Of a stretch of 32,513 nucleotides of DNA, positions 6,926 to 15,207 are shown in pieces. Each line of letters opens with the position of its first letter. The first letter of the stretch is position 1. Position numbers and translations under genes: made by a program. The stretch spans positions 1-32,513 of the forward strand of contig SLMM01000042.1 in NCBI GenBank assembly GCA_007133565.1, given 5' to 3'. The stretch comes from Bacteroidales bacterium (GTDB taxonomy: Bacteria; Bacteroidota; Bacteroidia; Bacteroidales; PUMT01). Under the pieces are notes generated by a model that saw only the letters and a program-made list of their open reading frames with translations, was not told the origin of the DNA and did not search any database.

Positions 6926-7274
6926 GGTGGTAAAATTTTAGGTTAAATTATTATTCTTTTGGGTTTTTTGTGTTTTCTGGTCTCTGGTGTCTTTACTATG
7001 AGGTGCAAAATCTAAATAAACGTGACAATGGTTTAAAAAAAGTTTTCAGGGCTTATTCTGTAACAAGTTGTATTAAAAATCAATCAGGCATCTGTTTAGT
7101 CAGACAAATATTTTTTTTGATTTTTACAGGTCCGGTGCAGGAGTTTCCATCCTGTTTTGTCCCTTAAAGAGCAAAATTCCAGGTTCAGGCGATAAAAAAT
7201 ATTGAAAAAATGCTCCTTTTATCTTATAATTGGCCGAATTGTTTATTTTTACTGCGAATATTGCTCAAAAAGCT
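6926..7274. other. AT-rich divergent intergenic region
   Basis: About 350 bp separate the peptide operon from the TPR-CHAT gene. It is clearly AT-rich, with T-runs and A-runs. I see no convincing protein, RNA gene or full promoter match; TAGATTTTG on the minus strand (7014-7006) is a near match to a -7 box without a well-placed upstream box. Promoters for both divergent units are expected here. Confidence 0.4.
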
Positions 7275-10121
7275 ATGCAGTTCAGTTATTTGGCAAATAG
7301 AAACAGGGATACATTTACTGTTCGTATGACAAGTTTCATTGTTGGGTTCATGATGGCATCGGTTTCTGCCTTTTCGTCAACTGCAATGAGCCAGTGCGAG
7401 GCTGCATCCGATTCTGCCCGTATATACAACACTCTTGGAATAGAGAGCTACAGCACCGGTAATTATGAGCTGGCAATGGACTATTTCAGGAGGTCTTTGC
7501 AGATAAAGAAACAGGAGACGGGCCCCCTGTCACCCGACATGGTGACCACTTATTCAAACCTGGGTGCGGTAAGCAGGAGGCTTAACAACAGCAGCGATGC
7601 AATGCACTATTACGACACCGCCGCATATATCTCTGTGAATCATTTGGGCAGCGACCACCAGTGGCTGGGAGCTGTTTACCATAATCAGGCAAACCTGTTA
7701 AGGGAGATGGGAGATTATGCCAGGGCGAACTCCTATTATTTGAATGCATTGCGCATCTTCAGGATTAATGACCAGCAACGCCATATAGGAGCTCTGTACA
7801 ATAACAAGGGAATAACTTATGAAAGGTCCGGGGATTTAGACATGGCCAGGGAGTTTTACCTTCGCTCCATTGATATTAGAAGGGAGTCAGATCCGCTCCA
7901 GAAGTTTTTCCCGCTTCTTAACCTTGCTAACTCTTTTATGGCAGCGGGAATTACGGAGGAAGCGGACAACTATTACAGGATGGCAGAAAAGGCGGCGGTT
8001 GACACCTGGGGAAATGATCATGTCAATGTCGCATACAGCATGATGAATTACGGAATTTTCCTGGTTAAAATGACGGATGATCCTGGTGCGGGATACAGTA
8101 AACTGCAACGTGCTCTCGATGTATACAGGGCTATCCAGGGAGATAAGGGGCCAACCGTATCCAGGATACTTATCAACATGGGGTACTATTTTGAGATTAC
8201 AGGCAACCCGGAGGCTGCCCTGCAGTATTACCAGCAGTCGATAACGGCAAACAGCACCACCTTTGTCTCTGACGATCCCTCAGACAACCCGGGGGAGGAC
8301 GACCATCTCTATTCTGAAGAGACAGGGGTACAAAGCCTCAGGCACAAGGCGGGAGCTTTATACCAGTTGTCATATGAAGGCCGCCGCAGGGAGATGCTGG
8401 AAAGTAGCTTGTCGGCACTGACATGTGCGATTGATCTGATTGAGACTATGCGTACCGGCTACCTGTCGGAGGAGAGCAGGATCATCCTCGCCGGGAATGA
8501 ACATATGGTGTTCATGGGTGCTGTTCATGTGGGTGGTGAGTTATACAGTCTGACCGGTGAAAAGCAGTTTCTCGAGGAGGCATTCCGGTTTTCAGAAAGG
8601 AGTAAGGCCTCCGGACTTCTTGCTGCTTTGAGAAATATTGAGGCAAGGTCATTCGGAGGTGTGCCGGAAGAGCTTATCGTTGAGGAACGTACACTTGTGC
8701 AACGCATTGCTGCCTACAAAGAACTGATACATGAGGAGCAGAGGATTTCTGAACCCAACCCCGGGAGGATATCACTCTGGCAGGAGAGGCTGTTTACACT
8801 CGAAAGGGAGTTGCGCACGCTTATCATGCACCTCGAAAATGAGTACCCTGAATACTACTCACTGAAATATAACCTACAGGTCATATCAATGGAAGAGGCG
8901 GCTTCCTCTCTTGGTCCGCGTGATGCCCTGGTATCATATGTCTATAATGATTCGCTGGTATACATATTCGGGGTTACAAACAGCGATACCCGCTTCTGGG
9001 CTGTTCCCACAGGCAACATGGCTGAGCACCATCTGCAAAAGATGATGGAGGTTCTTGCCGGTGGCAACCTTGACCGCAGCGTATCTGATGATTTCACTTC
9101 TTTTACACAATCTGCACGTTACTTTTACCATACACTCCTTGAACCTGTATCTGAATTTACCGGAAACCGGAGGTTAATAATTGTGCCTGACGGAATGTTG
9201 GCATATCTTCCTTTTGAGCTCCTGCTTACTTCTGATGACGGCCTTGGCAGCAATAACTACGGAAATCTTCCCTATCTCCTGAGAAAGAGGCCGGTATCTT
9301 ACTCATATTCTGCTACTCTCTGGCAGGAAAGCCTTGTCAAGTCATCACTGTCCAGGCGAAGGGTTCTTGCCATGGCGCCTGCCTACGAGTATCAGGAATT
9401 ATACGGCGAAGATATTGCAGGCAGCAGGCAGTACTACAGAGATAAACTGGTGCCGCTTCCAGGTGCACGGGAGGAGGCTGAGAGGATTGCCGGACTTATG
9501 CAGGGGCGGGCGCTGCTGGATGAAGAAGCAACGGAGGGAAAGTTTAAAAGCATTTCCTGCGAATATGATCTTCTCCATTTTGCAATGCATACATTGATAG
9601 ATGATGATAACCCAATGTTCTCAAAGCTTGTTTTCTCCGACTCCGAAGCAGGAGATGAAGACGGACTGCTAAACACGTATGAGATATACAACCTCGAACT
9701 GAATGCTGGACTTGCAGTACTGAGCTCTTGCCGGAGTGGTTATGGAGAAATGAGACGCGGCGAAGGCGTAATGAGCCTGGCCAGGGGGTTTCTTTACGCC
9801 GGTGTACCGTCAATAGTAATGACGCACTGGGAGATAGAGGATAAATCAGGAGCAGAAATAATGGTAGGTTTTTACCGGTACCTCATGAAGGGTTACCGTA
9901 AAGACGAAGCATTGCAGATGGCGAGGATTGACTTTCTTAACAATGCAGACCAGCTGCAGGCTCATCCATATTTCTGGGGAGCCTACGTCTGCATAGGCGA
10001 TCCCGGCCGGCTCTTCAGGTCCTACAGGCATATCTTCCCTTTTGCAACCATCCTGGCACTTTCCCTGCTTGTCGTCATAGTAGTGTGGTGGGGACCCATT
10101 TTCGTGAAAAGGCAGGGATAA
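7275..10121 (+). CDS. Exported TPR-CHAT protein with C-terminal membrane anchor
   Basis: This 948-aa protein has, in order, a basic n-region and hydrophobic signal (about residues 18-41, TSFIVGFMMASVSAF), TPR repeats (about 45-330; for example YNTLGIESYSTGNYELAMDY), a helical linker and a C-terminal CHAT domain (about 620-905). The predicted dyad is His772 in HFAMH and Cys819 in LSSCRSGYG. A single membrane segment at about 921-940 precedes a short basic tail. CHAT domains are caspase/separase-like cysteine peptidases. With a signal and a tail anchor, the peptidase would sit in the periplasm on the inner membrane. I chose ATG 7275; TTG 7230 and ATG 7326 are alternatives. It is divergent from the peptide operon and convergent with a sigma gene. 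Its substrate is unknown. Confidence 0.9.
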   Translation: MQFSYLANRNRDTFTVRMTSFIVGFMMASVSAFSSTAMSQCEAASDSARIYNTLGIESYSTGNYELAMDYFRRSLQIKKQETGPLSPDMVTTYSNLGAVSRRLNNSSDAMHYYDTAAYISVNHLGSDHQWLGAVYHNQANLLREMGDYARANSYYLNALRIFRINDQQRHIGALYNNKGITYERSGDLDMAREFYLRSIDIRRESDPLQKFFPLLNLANSFMAAGITEEADNYYRMAEKAAVDTWGNDHVNVAYSMMNYGIFLVKMTDDPGAGYSKLQRALDVYRAIQGDKGPTVSRILINMGYYFEITGNPEAALQYYQQSITANSTTFVSDDPSDNPGEDDHLYSEETGVQSLRHKAGALYQLSYEGRRREMLESSLSALTCAIDLIETMRTGYLSEESRIILAGNEHMVFMGAVHVGGELYSLTGEKQFLEEAFRFSERSKASGLLAALRNIEARSFGGVPEELIVEERTLVQRIAAYKELIHEEQRISEPNPGRISLWQERLFTLERELRTLIMHLENEYPEYYSLKYNLQVISMEEAASSLGPRDALVSYVYNDSLVYIFGVTNSDTRFWAVPTGNMAEHHLQKMMEVLAGGNLDRSVSDDFTSFTQSARYFYHTLLEPVSEFTGNRRLIIVPDGMLAYLPFELLLTSDDGLGSNNYGNLPYLLRKRPVSYSYSATLWQESLVKSSLSRRRVLAMAPAYEYQELYGEDIAGSRQYYRDKLVPLPGAREEAERIAGLMQGRALLDEEATEGKFKSISCEYDLLHFAMHTLIDDDNPMFSKLVFSDSEAGDEDGLLNTYEIYNLELNAGLAVLSSCRSGYGEMRRGEGVMSLARGFLYAGVPSIVMTHWEIEDKSGAEIMVGFYRYLMKGYRKDEALQMARIDFLNNADQLQAHPYFWGAYVCIGDPGRLFRSYRHIFPFATILALSLLVVIVVWWGPIFVKRQG

Positions 10122-10122
10122 A

Positions 10123-10138
10123 AGTTCCTGTGGGAACT
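10123..10138. terminator. Weak hairpin between convergent CHAT and sigma genes
   Basis: AGTTCC (10123-10128) and GGAACT (10133-10138) form a perfect 6-bp stem with a TGTG loop. It lies in the 15-bp gap between the two stops and overlaps the sigma stop codon. No T-run directly follows, so termination here is only possible. Confidence 0.3.
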
Positions 10139-10811
10139 ATTGCCGTTTTTGCCTTTTCTTCATTTCAATATATTCGGGGTCTTCATTGATCATTTTCATA
10201 AGTTGCTGCATGCAGAGGTATTTTTTTCTCCTGCCGTAATCCTCGCTGGTGTAATTCATTTTTTTTGCTATCTCCTTGAATGGCTTTTTCCTGAAGTACA
10301 TCCTGATAACCCTTTTACAGTCACCCGGCAGTTTGCGGTAATGCCGCTGATAGATCTTCTCGCTTTGATTTTCCAGGTATTCACTATACTCCTTGTCACC
10401 TATCCTTTCCCCGGCTATATCTGCAACTGACCGGGTGGTTCCTCTGTCGCCTGTATCATGGTCACCTTCAGAACCGGCCTCATCCATTGCTTCAGTTGCA
10501 TCAGTTTCCCCTTCAACGCTGTCATAAACCAGTCCCTTTTTTATATTGTTCTGCCTGAACCATATAAACCTGCAAAGAACGATGAAATAGTTGTGAAATG
10601 ATGACTTGATCTCAAGATTATTCTTTACCAGGCGGTTGAATATTATGATGAGGCCTTCCTGGAACAGATCTCTTGCGTCCTGCTCATTTCCTCCATGTTT
10701 AAGGACGATACGCTGGATTTGCGGAAAGTATTCCTTGTAAAGGTATTCGAGAATACTATCCTTTCTCTGTTTTATACCACTGAGAATAGCTTTGTCGGAA
10801 TACTTTTCCAC
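10137..10811 (-). CDS. RNA polymerase sigma-70 family factor with acidic linker
   Basis: This 224-aa protein has a sigma region 2 (about residues 18-90: EQDARDLFQEGLIIIFNRLV, FHNYFIVLCRFIWFRQNNIK) and a region 4 (about 160-212: LPGDCKRVIRMYFRKKPFKE and NYTSEDYGRRKKYLCMQQL). Between them lies an unusually long acidic linker of about 60 residues (VEGETDATEAMDEAGSEGDH). It belongs to a Bacteroidota group often found beside CHAT and TPR genes. The start is GTG at 10811: there is no in-frame ATG before the upstream stop, and the promoter found just upstream leaves a short leader. It has no anti-sigma gene directly behind it; the TPR membrane protein at 5266-6027 is a candidate partner by domain type. 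Its regulon is unknown. Confidence 0.88.
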   Translation of the reverse strand: MEKYSDKAILSGIKQRKDSILEYLYKEYFPQIQRIVLKHGGNEQDARDLFQEGLIIIFNRLVKNNLEIKSSFHNYFIVLCRFIWFRQNNIKKGLVYDSVEGETDATEAMDEAGSEGDHDTGDRGTTRSVADIAGERIGDKEYSEYLENQSEKIYQRHYRKLPGDCKRVIRMYFRKKPFKEIAKKMNYTSEDYGRRKKYLCMQQLMKMINEDPEYIEMKKRQKRQ

Positions 10812-10840
10812 TCTTTGGTCTTTAAAAATAAATATGTTTC

Positions 10841-10872
10841 CAAACCTATATTAAAATCGGATATTCCCCAAA
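10841..10872 (-). promoter_or_regulatory. Full-consensus Bacteroidota promoter for the sigma gene
   Basis: On the minus strand TTTG (10872-10869) and TAGGTTTG (10848-10841) are 20 bp apart, an exact match to TTTG-N(17-23)-TAnnTTTG. The GTG start at 10811 is 29 bp downstream. The sigma gene is therefore probably read by the housekeeping sigma factor. Confidence 0.6.
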
Positions 10873-10994
10873 ATATTATAGGAAATTTTGACAGTATATA
10901 TCCGGTTGATGCGGATTTTAGTTATATTACGTTTACTTTTGCCCTATGTGCCTTTCGGTAGATAATATTTTTTTGACATTTGATCAGTCTATTT

Positions 10995-12272
10995 ATGCAA
11001 ACCGGTAATAAGATGGAGCCAGTATTTAATGGTGGATTACTGCGTGATTGGTTCATGAGCCTGGGTATACCAGAAAATTACGCCGTTTTTCTAAAGACCG
11101 CTATTGTGGTGATGGTTATTTTTTTTCTGGCATACCTGGCAAATTTCGTAACCAAAAAGTTAATTCTGGTCTATTTGCGAAGGTGGATCAGGAAAAGCCA
11201 GAATAAGTGGGATGACTTCCTGGTTGATCAGAAGCTGCTCGACAGGCTGGCGAACTATGCTCCGGCACTGGTTTTCTATTATACGATACCTGTAGCCCTG
11301 GCCGCCTATCCCGGAGCTGTAGAAACCCTCCAGGCAGTCATATCGGTGGTTATGATACTTATCGGACTGCTTGCCATTGATGCTTTGCTTAATGTGTTTC
11401 ATGCGATATACCTGACCTTTCCCATCTCAAGGGATGTCAACATAAAGGGGTACATACAGGTTGCAAAGATTGTGGTGTTCATTATTGGGGGCATACTTAT
11501 CCTGTCAGTACTTATCGGTAAATCACCCCTGGTATTCCTTGGTGGGATGGGGGCCATGGCTGCCGTGCTCATGCTGGTTTTCCAGGACACCATCCTCGGT
11601 TTTGTTGCCAGCATCCAGCTTTCGGCAAACAACATGGTGAAGGTGGGTGACTGGATAGAGATGCCCAGCCGCAATGCCGACGGCGATGTTTTTGAGATCA
11701 CCCTCAACACTGTCAAGGTGAGGAACTGGGACAAGACCATAACCACCATACCCACATCGGCCCTTGTGAGGGAATCGTTCTACAACTGGCGCGGAATGTC
11801 AGAGTCTGGTGGCAGGAGGATCAAGCGCTCCATCAGCATCGACATGAAGTCCGTTTCCTTCTGCACCCCCGAGATGATCGACAAGTTCAGCCGCATCAAG
11901 GTGCTTTCAAAGTATATCGCCGACAAGGAGGAGGAGATGCGAAGGTACAACGAGGAGCATGATATTGACGAAGCAGTTGTTGTAAACAAAAGGCGGCAGA
12001 CAAACATAGGGGTGTTCCGCAAGTATATCGAACTTTACCTGCGCAACCATGCCAGGATACACCAGGACATGACCTTCGTGATAAGGCACCTGCAGCCCGG
12101 CCCCGCAGGCATCCCGATTGAGATAATGGTGTTCAGCAAGGAGCAGTCCTGGCCTGTTTACGAGTCCCTGCAGGCCGATATTATGGACCATATCCTGTCG
12201 GTCATACCCGAATTCGGGCTGAGGGTGTTCCAGAACCCCACCGGCGAAGATTTCAGGAAGCTTGCAAACTGA
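10995..12272 (+). CDS. MscS-family mechanosensitive ion channel (YbdG/MscM-like)
   Basis: This 425-aa membrane protein opens under membrane tension to release solutes on osmotic downshock. The N-terminal half has four or five membrane segments (first at about 33-52, AVFLKTAIVVMVIFFLAYLA). The pore-lining helix and MscS beta domain follow: GGMGAMAAVLMLVFQDTILG, then SIQLSANNMVKVGDWIEMPS and NWDKTITTIPTSALV. The length and the long C-terminal part fit the E. coli YbdG group rather than the short MscS. I chose ATG 10995; ATG 11013 and TTG 10980 are alternatives. TACTTTTG at 10934-10941 is a -7 match, without a well-spaced upstream box. The second half is richer in G+C than the first. Confidence 0.92.
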   Translation: MQTGNKMEPVFNGGLLRDWFMSLGIPENYAVFLKTAIVVMVIFFLAYLANFVTKKLILVYLRRWIRKSQNKWDDFLVDQKLLDRLANYAPALVFYYTIPVALAAYPGAVETLQAVISVVMILIGLLAIDALLNVFHAIYLTFPISRDVNIKGYIQVAKIVVFIIGGILILSVLIGKSPLVFLGGMGAMAAVLMLVFQDTILGFVASIQLSANNMVKVGDWIEMPSRNADGDVFEITLNTVKVRNWDKTITTIPTSALVRESFYNWRGMSESGGRRIKRSISIDMKSVSFCTPEMIDKFSRIKVLSKYIADKEEEMRRYNEEHDIDEAVVVNKRRQTNIGVFRKYIELYLRNHARIHQDMTFVIRHLQPGPAGIPIEIMVFSKEQSWPVYESLQADIMDHILSVIPEFGLRVFQNPTGEDFRKLAN

Positions 12273-12345
12273 AGCATGCTTTTCACCAGGTTTTCCCTTT
12301 CGGGGAAGAGAACGTTCGACCGGGCCGTGACAGTTTTGCCCCTGA

Positions 12346-12368
12346 GTGTTTAATGCATAATTAAACAC
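12346..12368. repeat. Perfect 9-bp inverted repeat between convergent mscS-like and rlmB genes
   Basis: GTGTTTAAT (12346-12354) and ATTAAACAC (12360-12368) flank a GCATA loop. It lies in the 140-bp gap between two convergent stops. There is no strong T-run, so it may be a bidirectional terminator of low GC or a protein site. Confidence 0.5.
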
Positions 12369-12412
12369 GGCTTAATGGAAATGACAGCCTGACAATAGAG
12401 AGGTATATCAGC

Positions 12413-13144
12413 TCAGCCCCGCTGCCTGGCAATCTCGTAGATCAGCACGGCTGCTGCTGCAGAAACATTCAGTGATTTGACCGGACCCGAGACAGGTATC
12501 TTAACGGTCATGTCGGCGAGCTCCAGAACAGCAGGCGATATTCCTTTCTCCTCTGAGCCCATCACCAGCGCTGCCGGTCCGCCCATCCCGGCTTCATGGT
12601 AAAGGATTTCAGCCTTCTCCGTTGCTGCGATTATTTTCAGTCCGCTCTCCTTCAAAAACCTTACCGCTTCCGGCAGGCTTTGGGCGCGGCACACGGGAAT
12701 GGTATGAAGTGCCCCCGCGGAGGTCTTGATTGCATCGGGGCCTGCCATGGCACTGCCTTTGGCCGGGACCACGATTGCATGCACCCCCCCGCACAGGGCG
12801 GTGCGTGCAACAGCGCCGAAATTCCTGACGTCGGTAATGCCGTCAAGCACCAGCAGGAAAGGAGTTTCACCATTTTCATAAAGGGCAGGGATTATCTGCG
12901 CAACGTCATACCAGGTGATTGCCGAGATCATGGCTATCACACCCTGGTGGTTTATCCTGCTTATCCTGTTCAGTTTTTCGACCGGGACAAACTGGAAGGG
13001 CACCTCCCTCTGCCGCAGGAGGTTCAGGAGCGATTGTGCCAGTGAGCCCTGCAGTCCGTTACGCAGGAAGACCCTGTCGATCTCCCTGCCGGCCTCAACG
13101 GCCTCAATTACAGGCCTTATTCCGAATATGATATCTTTTCTCAT
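12413..13144 (-). CDS. rlmB: 23S rRNA (guanosine-2'-O-)-methyltransferase RlmB (SpoU/TrmH family)
   Basis: This 243-aa protein has the substrate-binding N-terminal domain (residues 1-75: FGIRPVIEAVEAGREIDRVF) and a SpoU knot domain. The knot motifs are visible: LDGITDVRNFGAVARTAL (motif 1), VMGSEEKGIS (motif 2) and IPVSGPVKSLNVSAAAAVLI (motif 3). RlmB methylates G2251 of 23S rRNA in the peptidyl-transferase P loop (E. coli numbering). I chose ATG 13144, which overlaps the stop of the upstream ABC-F gene by one base (TGATG), so the two are probably translationally coupled. A longer frame upstream (to 13183) would run into the ABC-F coding sequence and is rejected. Related SpoU enzymes are possible, but length and motifs favour RlmB. 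Confidence 0.88.
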   Translation of the reverse strand: MRKDIIFGIRPVIEAVEAGREIDRVFLRNGLQGSLAQSLLNLLRQREVPFQFVPVEKLNRISRINHQGVIAMISAITWYDVAQIIPALYENGETPFLLVLDGITDVRNFGAVARTALCGGVHAIVVPAKGSAMAGPDAIKTSAGALHTIPVCRAQSLPEAVRFLKESGLKIIAATEKAEILYHEAGMGGPAALVMGSEEKGISPAVLELADMTVKIPVSGPVKSLNVSAAAAVLIYEIARQRG

Positions 13145-15084
13145 CAGCTCATATTTTCCAGTTTGCCGGCAAGCTTTTCCCACCGCTCCATCTCACCGGC
13201 CAGCTTTTCTTTCTTCCTTTCATAGCGGGAAAAAAAGTCCTGTTCGAGCTGCATCAGCGTCTCCTTGTCCGGCGCGGCAAGCAGCTCGTCCATCTCAGCG
13301 ATCTCCTTTTCCAGCTCGTTTATGGTATTCTCGATGCGCCTTACCTGGTTTTCAAGCTTCCTGACCTCCCTCTCTTTCTCTTTCTTCTTCTGCCAGGAGA
13401 TCTTGCCGTCGCCAGCAGGCTTTTCTTTTGGCGGAGAGGACTGCACCTGTTGGGGAGAGCCCAGCGCATCGAGCGACTCGAGTCGTTTTTTTCTCAGGAA
13501 GTCCCATATGCCGCCGATATTCTCCCTTACCCCTCTGTTGCTGAATTCGTAAACCTTATTTGCCAGTCCGTCCAGGAACTCCCTGTCGTGCGACACCAGC
13601 ACCAGGGTGCCGTCATAATTCAGCAGAGCCTGCTTCAGCACATCCTTCGAATGCATGTCGAGGTGGTTTGTAGGCTCATCGAGTACCAGCAGGTTATATG
13701 GCTCGAGTAGCAGTTTGGCTATTGCCAGCCGCGAACGTTCACCGCCCGAGAGTACCTTCACCTTTTTGTCAGCATCCTCGCCGCTGAACAGAAAAGCACC
13801 CAGTATTCCCCTGATCCTGGTCCTGATGTCGCCCACGGCAATATCGTCTATGGTCTGGAAAACCGTTTTTTCCTCATCCAGCAGTTCGTCCTGGTTCTGC
13901 GCAAAATAGCCTGTACGTACGTTGTGTCCCATTTTGAGTTCTCCCTCAAATGGGATTTCGCCTACCAGGATACGCGAAAGGGTGGTCTTGCCCTCTCCGT
14001 TACGTCCTACAAAGGCAATCTTTTCTCCCCTTTCTATAACCATGTTCACTTTTTCAAACACCGTTTGGCTACCATACCGCTTGCAGATCCCCTTAATCTC
14101 GGCAACGATGCTCCCGGCCCTCGGGGCAGGGGCAAAGCGCACGTTCATGGTGGCGGTATCTTCCTGGTCGATCTCGATGATATCGAGTTTTTGCAGTTGT
14201 TTGATGCGCGACTGCACCTGCACCGCCTTGGTGGCTTTGTACCTGAACCGGTCGATAAACTTTTCGGTGTCGGAGATCATCTTCTGCTGGTTGCGGTATG
14301 CCGCCAGCTGCTGTTCACGGCGTTCCCTTCGCAGCTCAACATATTTGGAGTAGGGGGCGTTGTAGTCGTATATCCTTCCCAGCGATATTTCGATGGTCCG
14401 GTCAGTCACCCGGTCGAGAAAGGCCCTGTCGTGCGATATCATCACCACCGCTCCCGGGTAGGCGGAGAGAAACTCCTCCAGCCACTGTATCGATTCTATG
14501 TCAAGGTGGTTTGTAGGCTCGTCAAGCAGCAGCACCTCCGGTTTCTGAAGGAGTAGTTTGGCAAGCTCGATGCGCATTCTCCAGCCGCCGCTGAACTCTT
14601 TGGTCGGCCTGCTGAAATCGGTCTCTGCAAAACCCAGTCCCCGCAGCGTCTGCTCCACATCGGCATGGATGTTGCCTCCCCCTATGAGCTGGTACCTTTC
14701 AGTTTTTTCGGCCAGCCGGCTGATAAGCCCCATATACTCTTCTGAGTTGTGATCATCACGTGAGGCAAGTTGTCCGTTGATCTGTTTCATCTCCCTTTCC
14801 AGCCTCAGCACCTCTTCAAAGGCTGAAATCGCCTCTTCAAAGACAGTCCTGCCGTCCCTGTGCACCATTTGCTGCGGCAGGTACCCGGTGCATATACCGT
14901 CGGGAACCACCACCTCGCCCTGATCGGGTGTAAGCTGACGCCCGATAATTTTCAGAAGGGTTGTTTTTCCGGCACCGTTGCGACCCACAAGGCCTATCCT
15001 GTCTCTCCTGTTTATCTGCAGGGAGATGCTGCCGAACAGCTCAAAACCCCCGAAATTTACTGCAACCTGGTTTACCGTGATCAT
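13144..15084 (-). CDS. ABC-F family ATPase (ribosome-associated, Uup/YdiF-like)
   Basis: This 646-aa protein has two ABC domains in tandem and no membrane segments. The first carries GRNGAGKTT, signature FSGGWRMRIELAKLLL and LLLDEPTNHLD. The second carries GRNGEGKTT, LSGGERSRLAIAKLLL and LVLDEPTNHLD. The linker (about 240-310) is charged and helical, as in ABC-F proteins that reach into the ribosomal E site. A C-terminal coiled coil (about 560-645, KKKEKEREVRKLENQVRRIE) matches the Uup-type tail. Housekeeping translation factors and antibiotic-resistance ABC-Fs share this layout; linkage to rlmB suggests the former. ATG 15084 is preferred over TTG 15090. Confidence 0.93.
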   Translation of the reverse strand: MITVNQVAVNFGGFELFGSISLQINRRDRIGLVGRNGAGKTTLLKIIGRQLTPDQGEVVVPDGICTGYLPQQMVHRDGRTVFEEAISAFEEVLRLEREMKQINGQLASRDDHNSEEYMGLISRLAEKTERYQLIGGGNIHADVEQTLRGLGFAETDFSRPTKEFSGGWRMRIELAKLLLQKPEVLLLDEPTNHLDIESIQWLEEFLSAYPGAVVMISHDRAFLDRVTDRTIEISLGRIYDYNAPYSKYVELRRERREQQLAAYRNQQKMISDTEKFIDRFRYKATKAVQVQSRIKQLQKLDIIEIDQEDTATMNVRFAPAPRAGSIVAEIKGICKRYGSQTVFEKVNMVIERGEKIAFVGRNGEGKTTLSRILVGEIPFEGELKMGHNVRTGYFAQNQDELLDEEKTVFQTIDDIAVGDIRTRIRGILGAFLFSGEDADKKVKVLSGGERSRLAIAKLLLEPYNLLVLDEPTNHLDMHSKDVLKQALLNYDGTLVLVSHDREFLDGLANKVYEFSNRGVRENIGGIWDFLRKKRLESLDALGSPQQVQSSPPKEKPAGDGKISWQKKKEKEREVRKLENQVRRIENTINELEKEIAEMDELLAAPDKETLMQLEQDFFSRYERKKEKLAGEMERWEKLAGKLENMS

Positions 15085-15207
15085 AAACAATTCTCTTCAG
15101 GGGCGTAAAGATACGAATTGACTGGATAAATACTTTGCCCGCGGGCGCTATTTCACCGGTGCGGAAGTATTCGCCGATTGTGCTAACTTTGCACCAAAAT
15201 TTCAGAA

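Noticed and set aside
6426-6946. Two plus-strand frames with a repeated VVIRIRVVKKDVLVYRLCNSA-like stretch
   Set aside because: They are the antisense of the duplicated minus-strand peptide genes. The minus frames have good ATGs, conserved Gly-Gly leaders and stops; the plus frames have none of these.
6970-7167. 65-aa plus-strand frame in the divergent intergenic region
   Set aside because: It lies in AT-rich sequence, has low-complexity composition and lacks any recognisable domain or leader.
13145-13183. Longer start for RlmB (to 13183)
   Set aside because: It would extend 13 codons into the ABC-F coding sequence and adds residues foreign to RlmB; the TGATG overlap points to 13144.
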